From Marinobacterium lutimaris (GTDB taxonomy: Bacteria > Pseudomonadota > Gammaproteobacteria > Pseudomonadales > Balneatricaceae), in assembly GCF_900108065.1 (NCBI RefSeq), contig NZ_FNVQ01000002.1, forward strand, positions 620,001 through 684,000: a stretch of DNA of 64,000 bases, in the 5' to 3' direction. The first letter of the stretch is position 1. The number at the start of each line of letters is the position of its first letter. The position numbers and the translations under genes were made by a program. Of the stretch, positions 57,274 to 64,000 are shown in pieces. The notes beneath the pieces were generated by a model. That model had not been told where the DNA came from and searched no databases. It saw nothing but the letters and a program-made list of their open reading frames with translations.

Positions 57274-58710
57274 TTATTGCCGGGAGATGCCGTATTTGCG
57301 CATCTTCTCCACCAGGGTGGTGCGGCGAATCCCAAGCTCATCAGCGGCCCGGGCCACCACATTGGTACAACGCTCCAGCGCCTGATTGATCAGCGAGCGC
57401 TCCAGTTTTTCCAGGAAACGCTTCAGCTCTATCCCTTCAGGAGGCAGCTGTACCCCACCGGAAGCCGGCAGAGCCTGGGTATAAATCTGCGTTTCCTCCA
57501 CCAGAGACAACTGCCTGGCATCCTGTGCATAACGACCAGGATCAGGTTCTTCAATATGGCGGAATTTTGGCGGCAGTTCAGAAACCCCGACAATCCCATC
57601 CGGATAGATGATAGCCAGACGCTCCAGCAGGTTGGCCAGCTCTCGCACATTACCCTGCCAGGGGTGCTTTTTCAGAGATTCAAGCGCCGAGGGGTGAAAG
57701 CGAAAACTGCCGATACCTTCAAGCTTCAGACGCTCGATCAAACCATTGACCAATAACGGCAGATCATCAAGGCGCTCGCGCAACGCAGGCATCTCGATGG
57801 GAAATACATTCAGGCGGTAGTAGAGGTCCTCGCGGAACTCGCCCGCCTCGATCATCGTTTCGAGATCCTTATGGGTCGCCGCGATAATACGTACGTCGGC
57901 TTCCTGGGTTTTAGTGCCGCCAACACGCTCGAACTGGCGCTCCTGAATCACGCGCAGCAGCTTCACCTGCATCGGTAGCGGCATATCGCCGATCTCATCC
58001 AGAAACAGTGTGCCGCCTTGGGCCAGCTCAAAACGCCCTGCCCGGCTGGAGATCGCACCGGTAAAAGCACCCTTCTCGTGGCCGAACAGCTCACTCTCCA
58101 GCAGTTCCGCAGGAATGGCGCCGCAGTTAACCGGCACAAAAGGCCCTTCCGCCCGGGCCGACTGCTCGTGCAGACAGCGCGCCACCACCTCTTTACCGGT
58201 ACCGGATTCGCCGGTGATCAACACACTGATATCGCGCGGCGCTACCTGTGCGATCAACCGCTTTACCTCAATGATCGACGGGCTTTGACCAACCAGGGAT
58301 GAGAGTTCAGGGTGGGACGGGGAATGCTGCTGCGTGGAAAACACATAGCAGTGATGCAGCAGATCAAGCATAGCCGCGTAGCTGTAAGGCTCCTGTAGAT
58401 GCCCCACCCCGCCGGCGTTTTCAAAGTCAGATTCGGACAGCTCCGGCCAGTCGCACACCAGCACCTTGGGCAGAATCCGCTCCTGATCATTGAGATCGGC
58501 AATCAGCTTGTTAAGAGAGATCGGCAGGCTACTTTCGCCAAGAAACACCACCGAAGTGGTCGACAGATCAAAGGACTTGCCCTGCTGCAGCCAGGTCACA
58601 AAGTCAAAAACATGACACTGGAGCTCGAGGAACTCGCAGATCCCCTGCAGATGGTCGCGCCGCTCCAGGGCATCATCGATGATCAGAACATTAGATCCGC
58701 TGAGGTGCAT
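57274..58710 (-). CDS. fleQ: Flagellar master regulator FleQ (FlrA)
   Basis: Sigma-54 enhancer-binding protein at the top of the flagellar hierarchy; in Pseudomonas it also responds to c-di-GMP and FleN. The N-terminal FleQ domain (about 1-120) is receiver-like but has Gly58 where a phospho-Asp would sit (VVFLGESS). AAA+ has GESGTGKE (167-174) and GAFTGA (214-219). The C-terminal HTH is [26 protein letters not shown]. Length 478. It precedes fleS by 151 bp. Confidence 0.95.
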   Translation of the reverse strand: MHLSGSNVLIIDDALERRDHLQGICEFLELQCHVFDFVTWLQQGKSFDLSTTSVVFLGESSLPISLNKLIADLNDQERILPKVLVCDWPELSESDFENAGGVGHLQEPYSYAAMLDLLHHCYVFSTQQHSPSHPELSSLVGQSPSIIEVKRLIAQVAPRDISVLITGESGTGKEVVARCLHEQSARAEGPFVPVNCGAIPAELLESELFGHEKGAFTGAISSRAGRFELAQGGTLFLDEIGDMPLPMQVKLLRVIQERQFERVGGTKTQEADVRIIAATHKDLETMIEAGEFREDLYYRLNVFPIEMPALRERLDDLPLLVNGLIERLKLEGIGSFRFHPSALESLKKHPWQGNVRELANLLERLAIIYPDGIVGVSELPPKFRHIEEPDPGRYAQDARQLSLVEETQIYTQALPASGGVQLPPEGIELKRFLEKLERSLINQALERCTNVVARAADELGIRRTTLVEKMRKYGISRQ

Positions 58711-58741
58711 CGGTCGATCCGGGTTGCGTCAGTATTCTGAC

Positions 58742-58779
58742 AAGTTACTCGACCTCAGGGGATTGTCAAGGAATTGACA
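58742..58779 (-). promoter_or_regulatory. Possible fleQ promoter with an overlapping inverted repeat
   Basis: TGTCAA-GGAA-TTGACA (58764-58779) is a perfect 6-bp dyad. Its left arm read on the minus strand is a consensus -35, TTGACA, followed after 16 bp by a weak TAACTT, about 32 bp upstream of the fleQ ATG. A protein bound there would cover the -35. Confidence 0.35.
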
Positions 58780-58798
58780 GATTAAAGCGGACGCCCGT

Positions 58799-58943
58799 GT
58801 AGAAGCAGCGCCCTCGCCGCGATACCCTCTGCGGGTTGAACAACCACCCCGCCTGCTTCAACCGGCGCGAAGCGCGCCTCCTACAGCAGCCCCCGAAACC
58901 TCGGCAGAGCACCTTATCGGTAGGAGCGGCGCCCCCGCCGCGA
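58799..58943. repeat. Cluster of three REP-like palindromes upstream of fleQ
   Basis: Plus unit 58799-58822 (GTAGAAGCAGCGCCCTCGCC...), minus unit 58863-58884 (GTAGGAGGCGCGCTTCGCGC on the minus strand) and plus unit 58920-58943 (GTAGGAGCGGCGCCCCCGCC...). The orientations alternate, as in bacterial mosaic elements. They lie between the rlhA stop and the fleQ promoter. Confidence 0.78.
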
Positions 58944-58965
58944 ACACTGTCAAAGGCTGTCTGAC

Positions 58966-60960
58966 TCAATCACTGCTGGTAGCAATCAAGCTGGCAGGGT
59001 CAAAGCTGTGAGCAGAGCCACTGGCATAGCTGCCCGGCAGAGCGCTGTTAAAGATATGTGGCTTGATCTTGCCGACCACATGCATTTCACAGGGCTTGCA
59101 GTCGAACTTCAGGGTCAGCACCTCATCACCATGAACCAGCTGCATATCGCTGACCTTGGTTCTTACGCCGGTCACGCCCTTGGCCTGCTTGGGGCAGAGG
59201 TTGAACGAAAAGCGCAGGCAGTGCTTGGTGATCATCACCGGCACATCGCCGGTTTCCTGATGGGCTTCAAACGCCGCTTCAATCAGCTGTACGCCAAAAC
59301 GTTTATAAAAGGCGCGGGCCTTGTCGTTATAAACGTTATCGAGGAACGACAACTGAGTATCCGGGTATACCGGGGCCGGCTCGCTCACCGCCTTGCGGAA
59401 TCCGCGCGGGTGAATTTTCAGTCGCGCCTCTGAAAGCTGCTCGATCATATCCCGGCGCAGCGCTTTCAGCTGTGAGCCTGGAATAAAGCGAGCGTCCCCG
59501 CTGATACTGATCTCTTGAGCGTAGTAGATGGTATTGCCCAGCTTGGCGAAAGCATCGTGCAGTTGCTGCTGCGCCTTTTCGACGTTCTTGGCAGCTTCAA
59601 ACGGACCGGCCAGTTCTGCGCTAATCTCAACGCCCTCTTCACTGACCAGCCTTGCGCTGAGCCTCTCTTCGCTGGAATCCAGCTGCCAGTTCACCAGCAC
59701 CTTGCGCTCGGCAGAGGTCTTGGTCAGCGCCTGCTGCCAGTCATGGTCCAGGTTGCGGTTCAGTTTCAGCGGCGGGCGAACCTTTGCCAGCTCCTGCGGC
59801 ATTTCATTGGGCACCACCCGGTACTGCCAGAAATGGACGCCGTCATCCTCACCGGAGGGGAAGTCACACAAGGGGTAGACGTTATTCACCCGGAAACCCA
59901 CCACCTCGCGCTTCACCAGCACATTGAGGCCATCGCCGTTGTTAAGCTGCGTCGTGGTCTGAACGGTCAGATCCTTTTTGCCAACACCGATCAGCTCACC
60001 AACCGGCAGCCCCACAAACTTGGGTGAATCGAAGGCGCCGATATCGATCTTGCGCTCGGAGACGAAATAATCGGTGCTACCGCGATGGAAGGTCTGGTCC
60101 GGATCCGGCTCGAAAAAGTGCTCGGTCACACCGCTCGACGCCCGTTCAAGATCAGGGCGCTCCGCCAGGATCTCATCCAGCAGTTTGCGGTAATGGGCGG
60201 TGATGTTTTTGACGTAGCTGACATCCTTGTAGCGGCCTTCGATCTTGAAGGAGCGTACACCGGCATCAACCAAGGCACGCAGATTGTCGCTCTGGTTGTT
60301 GTCCTTCATCGACAGCAGGTGCTTGTCATAGGCCACCACCTGCCCCTTGTCGTCTTTCAGCGTATAGGGCAAGCGGCAGGCCTGGGAGCAGTCCCCACGG
60401 TTGGCACTGCGGCCGGTCTGGGCGTGGGAGATATTGCACTGCCCCGAGAAGGCCACGCACAGAGCCCCGTGGATAAAGAACTCAACGGCCGCATCAACGC
60501 TGTCGCTGATATCACGAATCTGCTGCAGGTTCAGCTCACGGGCCAGGACGATCTGCGAGAAGCCAGCCTGCGACAGAAACTCCGCCTTCTCCTGACGGCG
60601 GATATCACACTGGGTGCTGGCGTGAATCTCAATCGGCGGGATATCCATCTCCATGATACCCATATCCTGCACGATCAACGCATCGACGCCGATGTTATAC
60701 AGCTGATGAATCAGCGCCCGTGCAGGCTCAAGCTCGTCTTCATGCAGGATGGTATTTAAGGTCACGAACACCCGCGCGTGATACTGATGGGCAAACTCCA
60801 CCAGCCCGGCGATATCCTCAACAGAGTTAGCCGCGTTATGGCGGGCACCAAAACCCGGACCACCGATATAAACGGCGTCAGCACCGTGAAGAATCGCTTC
60901 CCTCGCGATACCGGCATCGCGGGCGGGGCTAAGGAGTTCGAGCTGGTTTTTCTTGAGCAT
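58966..60960 (-). CDS. rlhA: 23S rRNA C2501 hydroxylation protein RlhA (peptidase U32 family)
   Basis: U32-family protein required for 5-hydroxycytidine at position 2501 of 23S rRNA in E. coli (YdcP). The N-terminal LELLSPARDAGIAREAILHGADAVYIGGPGFGARHNAANS closely matches YdcP. Cysteine motifs for cofactor or metal binding are at GDCSQACRLPY, HCLRFSFNLCPKQAKG and KFDCKPCEMH. I use ATG 60960 (664 residues); a TTG at 60978 would add six residues. It lies between the fleQ and fliS units and is unrelated in function. Confidence 0.92.
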   Translation of the reverse strand: MLKKNQLELLSPARDAGIAREAILHGADAVYIGGPGFGARHNAANSVEDIAGLVEFAHQYHARVFVTLNTILHEDELEPARALIHQLYNIGVDALIVQDMGIMEMDIPPIEIHASTQCDIRRQEKAEFLSQAGFSQIVLARELNLQQIRDISDSVDAAVEFFIHGALCVAFSGQCNISHAQTGRSANRGDCSQACRLPYTLKDDKGQVVAYDKHLLSMKDNNQSDNLRALVDAGVRSFKIEGRYKDVSYVKNITAHYRKLLDEILAERPDLERASSGVTEHFFEPDPDQTFHRGSTDYFVSERKIDIGAFDSPKFVGLPVGELIGVGKKDLTVQTTTQLNNGDGLNVLVKREVVGFRVNNVYPLCDFPSGEDDGVHFWQYRVVPNEMPQELAKVRPPLKLNRNLDHDWQQALTKTSAERKVLVNWQLDSSEERLSARLVSEEGVEISAELAGPFEAAKNVEKAQQQLHDAFAKLGNTIYYAQEISISGDARFIPGSQLKALRRDMIEQLSEARLKIHPRGFRKAVSEPAPVYPDTQLSFLDNVYNDKARAFYKRFGVQLIEAAFEAHQETGDVPVMITKHCLRFSFNLCPKQAKGVTGVRTKVSDMQLVHGDEVLTLKFDCKPCEMHVVGKIKPHIFNSALPGSYASGSAHSFDPASLIATSSD

Positions 60961-61095
60961 GGGTCCACCGGCAGCCAAGGGTGTGGCCGCATCTTTGTTG
61001 AGGTATCAGGATGTGGGCAATTTTAGCTGGATTTGCGGTGAAACCCTAACCCGGTGTTTGAGGAGCCGCACACCCGGCCTCGTACCCATAAACGA

Positions 61096-61120
61096 AAGCC
61101 GGCTCACAAGGAGCCGGCTT
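61096..61120. terminator. Intrinsic terminator after fliS
   Basis: AAGCCGGCTC, loop ACAAG and GAGCCGGCTT form a perfect 10-bp stem 26 bp after the fliS stop; on the minus strand TCGTTTATGG follows. It ends the flaG-fliD-fliS unit. The 185-bp gap between fliS and rlhA holds nothing else recognised. Confidence 0.8.
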
Positions 61121-61145
61121 GGGATATCGCAGCAGCCAGAACGTT

Positions 61146-61550
61146 TTACTTTACGGAGGTCTTGTTGTGCTCTTCCGCCGGGATGGCAGCCCAGCCCTGA
61201 AAGACCTCAGATAGGAGACCTGCGACTTCAGTGACTTTCTCCGCACTGTTTTCGCGATTTGCCTGCATCAACGTAGTGACCATGTAGTCGTAAAGTGTAT
61301 CCAGGTTAGCGGCAACTTCTCCGCCATTCTCAAAGTCCAGCGAGCCTTTCAGGTTTACGATAATAGAGGAAGCCTTGTTGATCTGCTTAACTCGCAGCTC
61401 AACATCCTTACGCTCAATTGCACCGTTCGCCTTGGCAAGTGCTTCCAGCGCGCCCTTGAACAGCATACTGATCAATTCATGAGGGCTGGCAGAGTTAGCA
61501 GCAGTATTCAGATCGATGCTCTTGTATTGAGCCAGGGGGCTTGTATTCAT
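61146..61550 (-). CDS. fliS: Flagellin export chaperone FliS
   Basis: Binds flagellin's C-terminus and keeps it unfolded for export. Of 134 residues (ATG 61550, MNTSPLAQYKSIDLNTA), the helical core matches the family: SPHELISMLFKGALEALAKANGAIERKD and ASSIIVNLKGSLDFENGGEVAANLDTLYDYMVTTLMQAN. An upstream in-frame start would read through an intergenic hairpin (61570-61587) and is unlikely. It follows fliD, as usual. Confidence 0.95.
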   Translation of the reverse strand: MNTSPLAQYKSIDLNTAANSASPHELISMLFKGALEALAKANGAIERKDVELRVKQINKASSIIVNLKGSLDFENGGEVAANLDTLYDYMVTTLMQANRENSAEKVTEVAGLLSEVFQGWAAIPAEEHNKTSVK

Positions 61551-61569
61551 TTTCACTCTACCTTGTTGA

Positions 61570-61587
61570 CCGGTGCCTACGCACCGG
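61570..61587. other. Hairpin between fliD and fliS
   Basis: CCGGTGC-CTAC-GCACCGG, a perfect 7-bp stem in the 41-bp gap between the fliD stop and the fliS start, with no T-run. It may shape processing or translation of the fliD-fliS message. Confidence 0.6.
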
Positions 61588-61591
61588 ATTA

Positions 61592-63664
61592 TCAATTCTG
61601 TGCGGTAAAGGGCAGTCGGTCCAGAAGCCCTTCCAGCGAATCACCGGTATCATTCAGGCTGCTGACAATCTGCTCCATCGCGAGAAACTGCGCACTCAAA
61701 CGGGCTTCATACCTTTCCATTCGGCGATCGAGTTCATCCCTGTCCTCTTCCAGCCCATCCAGCTGGTTACTCATATTCTCTTCACGCAGAGCGATAACAC
61801 CCTCGTTTGACATGAAGCGACTGAGCAGGCTGTCCATGGTACCGGCCACGCCCCTCGAGAAGCTGATATCGAACGGCCCGGTTCCCGCAGCGCCCGGGGA
61901 CACCGTCAGGTTTAAACCGTATGCATCGGAAGATAGCTCAGGTAGCAGAACATTGCCGGATCCAAACGCGGCCACACCATTTATCGTGCCCTTTACGTCT
62001 TGCCCATTTTCAGCGGTTATCGCAGAGGTCGCACCCAAGCCAATGCTGGCCATATCGGCCCCCTGAAGACTCAGAGTCACCTTGGAGTCCTGACCAAATT
62101 CCCTGGATTCAAAAGAGAACTGCCCGGTAGCCTCATCAAATCGAACATCCACTGCTGCGTTGACGCCTTTGATATTGTCGTCACCGTTGATCTGCGACTG
62201 CAGATCGCTACGCAGCTCTTCAGCGTTCGCATAAGTGCCACTGAGCTGGATGATACTGGATATAGTTCCGTTAACGTTGACGCGGAAGCTGTAATCACCG
62301 GCGCTGGCATCAATCGGGCCTCCGCCGAACAAGGTCGCTGCATCGAACGCTTCGCCTGTCAGATAACCTTTGGCCGCGTCCTGAGTCACTTCCACTTCGT
62401 ACTTGCCGGGCTGGGTTGCACCGATACGCGTTCCCATCCCCACTTCAACATAGCCGTTTTCTGATGACGTTTTACGTGCAAACAGATCGGCGACCTCGTC
62501 AAAATTATTGCTGATGGCAGAGCTGAACTCACTTTCTTCAATGGAAAGCGTGCCATCTCTTTCAGTACGAATACCCAGGTTGGTCAAGGCGGTGAAACCA
62601 GACTCAAGTCCCGCAACTTCAGACGTAAGGGAGCTTCGTAACTGACGCACCAGCGACTTGGCTGAGCTGTCTGAAGCCAAATCGCCACGCACCAACACGT
62701 TCTCTTCATCACGACTGTAGCCGGTCAGGTTTTCGGCCACTTCCTGAAATGCGTTATAGGCATCGACGAAATCCCGGATCGCCTGTTCAGCCACCGAAGA
62801 ATCTGCCTCTACCGAGAAATTAATCTTCTCGCCAACAGATGCCTTGTTCACCGTGAAATTGAAGCCCTCGATAACATCAGTCATCTTGTTGCTTTCGCGA
62901 CGGATCTCAAGGCCGTTCACCTTCAGCACTGCATCACTGGCCTGCTGGGTTTCGGTGACGCTGGCGGATTGGCCACTCTGATTGAAATTGAAACCCTGCA
63001 GCAGCGCCGGCGCAGACCCCGTTCCATCATCATTACCGGTGACAGACAGCGCGTTGGCTTCTCCTGAAGGAGAACTCAGCATCAGCTGATACTGATCACC
63101 CACACGCATAACGCTGGCCTGAATACCTGAATCCGTGCCGTTGATCTTATCTGCAATATCCTCAAGAGAATCGGACTCCTGGATCTCGATACTCAGCGCG
63201 GGCTTATCTGCATTGGCTGCGAAGCTATCAGGATCTGTACCCGCATATGTCCAGGTGCCAAACTGAATATCCAGCGTACCGCTGCCACCGAGCGCGGCAT
63301 TTGCATCGCTATTGCTACCCATGACCAAAGTCTGGGCACTGGCAACGTCAAGGACTTCGATCTGGTAACTGCCGGTCTGAGCCCCGGGATCGAGCGAGTC
63401 TGGAGTAATCAGATCGGTTTCTGGAAACGCCACCGAGCGGGCCGAAAAAGTATTAGGGTTGGCCAGCGGTGAAAGCATGCTCTGAAAATCGGACAGTGCA
63501 CTTTTCAGCGTTCCATAAGCGGAAATCTGGGCACTGAGTTCTTCCGACTTTCTATCGATCCTTTGTTCCTGCGGGGCTCGTTCGGCTTCTACCAATGAGG
63601 TAACGAGGTTAACGGTATCGATACCGGACCCTCCCCCAAGGGAAGAAATAATGTTATTCGCCAT
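61592..63664 (-). CDS. fliD: Flagellar filament cap protein FliD
   Basis: Cap that folds flagellin at the filament tip. N-terminal FliD_N domain (SSLGGGSGIDTVNLVTSLVEAERAPQ, ISAYGTLKSALSDFQSMLSPLANPNTF) and a flagellin hook-IN-like segment. FliD_C closes with coiled-coil helices (REENMSNQLDGLEEDRDELDRRMERYEARLSAQFLAMEQIVSSLN). At 690 residues it is among the longer FliD proteins (E. coli 468), with extra outer-domain sequence in the middle. GGAGG precedes ATG 63664. Confidence 0.95.
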   Translation of the reverse strand: MANNIISSLGGGSGIDTVNLVTSLVEAERAPQEQRIDRKSEELSAQISAYGTLKSALSDFQSMLSPLANPNTFSARSVAFPETDLITPDSLDPGAQTGSYQIEVLDVASAQTLVMGSNSDANAALGGSGTLDIQFGTWTYAGTDPDSFAANADKPALSIEIQESDSLEDIADKINGTDSGIQASVMRVGDQYQLMLSSPSGEANALSVTGNDDGTGSAPALLQGFNFNQSGQSASVTETQQASDAVLKVNGLEIRRESNKMTDVIEGFNFTVNKASVGEKINFSVEADSSVAEQAIRDFVDAYNAFQEVAENLTGYSRDEENVLVRGDLASDSSAKSLVRQLRSSLTSEVAGLESGFTALTNLGIRTERDGTLSIEESEFSSAISNNFDEVADLFARKTSSENGYVEVGMGTRIGATQPGKYEVEVTQDAAKGYLTGEAFDAATLFGGGPIDASAGDYSFRVNVNGTISSIIQLSGTYANAEELRSDLQSQINGDDNIKGVNAAVDVRFDEATGQFSFESREFGQDSKVTLSLQGADMASIGLGATSAITAENGQDVKGTINGVAAFGSGNVLLPELSSDAYGLNLTVSPGAAGTGPFDISFSRGVAGTMDSLLSRFMSNEGVIALREENMSNQLDGLEEDRDELDRRMERYEARLSAQFLAMEQIVSSLNDTGDSLEGLLDRLPFTAQN

Positions 63665-63695
63665 AACGAACCTCCTTCAACGCTTCGCCTTTCAA

Positions 63696-64000
63696 TCAGG
63701 CGCGTTCATCAAATATCAAGCCAACCATGCCCTCTAGAAACTCAGAGAACTTGAGCTGCTCTTCCGTGGGAATCTGACGTACTACTTCATCCGTGGTCAT
63801 ATCGATCACTTTGACAACCATTTCGCTCGTGGAATCATCCACAGCAAAACGCAGCGATCGATTAGTATTATCCATCAATTGATTCATCTTCTCGACAGCA
63901 GCCTGCAGATCCTCTGCTGTGGGACCAGGCTGCTCAGCAGCTCCGCTTTGCTGAACCGCCTCGGTGGACGCATTCAGGGTACGCACGGGAACACTGGCAT
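63696..64000 (-). CDS. flaG: FlaG family flagellar protein (5' end off the right edge)
   Basis: FlaG-like protein that tunes filament length in polar flagellates. The visible C-terminal domain (VEKMNQLMDNTNRSLRFAVDDSTSEMVVKVIDMTTDEVVRQIPTEEQLKFSEFLEGMVGLIFDERA) is typical. The frame stays open to the window edge (ASVPVRTLNAS...). The GTG at 63986 could be a start, but an upstream start outside the window is more likely. It precedes fliD by 31 bp, so a flagellin gene is probably next to the right. Confidence 0.88.
   Translation of the reverse strand, partial: ASVPVRTLNASTEAVQQSGAAEQPGPTAEDLQAAVEKMNQLMDNTNRSLRFAVDDSTSEMVVKVIDMTTDEVVRQIPTEEQLKFSEFLEGMVGLIFDERA

Noticed and set aside
57263-57281. 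Plus-strand TGGCACTTATTGC near the fleQ stop
   Set aside because: Spacer is two bases too short for sigma-54, it points away from any gene, and part of it is the end of fleQ.
58966-60960. Calling the U32-family gene a collagenase-like secreted protease
   Set aside because: The protein closely matches E. coli YdcP/RlhA along its length and has no signal peptide; the rRNA-hydroxylation role is better supported.

Overview
The window comes from the chromosome of a polarly flagellated, motile gammaproteobacterium. The order fliE-to-fliR, flhB, flhA, flhF, fleN, fliA, cheYZAB, motCD, parC, parP and the three-tier regulators FleQ/FleS/FleR match the Pseudomonas/Oceanospirillales arrangement. Base composition and many neighbour pairs suggest an Oceanospirillaceae-like marine bacterium, but the genus cannot be fixed from this sequence alone. 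No rRNA, tRNA, insertion sequence, prophage or CRISPR array is visible.

Layout. (1) 1-2640, minus: 5' part of ligA and the division gene zipA. (2) 2697-9691, minus: a complete System I cytochrome c maturation operon, ccmABCDEFGHI, with tight stop/start overlaps. (3) 9932-12435, plus: a divergent pair made of a second FliK-like protein and a free-standing FlhB C-terminal domain. (4) 12494-39700, minus: one long flagellar and chemotaxis array. It starts at fliE (39700) and runs fliFGHIJK, fliLMNOPQR, flhBA, flhF, fleN, fliA, cheYZAB, motCD, parC, parP and a DUF2802 gene. Two well-spaced sigma-54 promoters (before fliK and before flhA) and a sigma-70-like promoter before fliE divide it. (5) 39962-54421: an acetate block inserted between fliE and fleR. 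It holds a DEDDh exonuclease, a cNMP/CBS/nucleotidyltransferase protein, the ActP-type acetate symporter with its small subunit, a transporter-like hybrid sensor kinase (CrbS/MxtR type), a two-gene lipid-type operon (CDP-alcohol phosphotransferase plus alpha/beta hydrolase-methyltransferase fusion), a LuxR-type response regulator (CrbR/ErdR type) and acs. (6) 54673-58710, minus: fleQ, fleS, fleR. (7) 58966-60960, minus: rlhA. (8) 61146-64000, minus: fliS, fliD and the 3' part of flaG.

How it works together. FleQ and FleSR would switch on the sigma-54 promoters, FliA the late genes, and FlhF/FleN would set pole and number. ParC/ParP would hold the chemosensory array at the pole. In the acetate block, the sensor and regulator would control acs and actP. 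A shared dyad, TAGAC-N4/5-GTCTA, lies near -45 of the likely acs, actP and regulator promoters and is my best candidate for the regulator's site.

Most interesting non-standard features: the TAGAC dyad set, with one copy built into the acs terminator; a six-unit tandem array between fleQ and fleS; the CDP-alcohol phosphotransferase / hydrolase-methyltransferase operon; three clusters of REP-like palindromes; a 31-unit Glu-Pro microsatellite in parP; and a 13-bp inverted repeat in the flhA leader.
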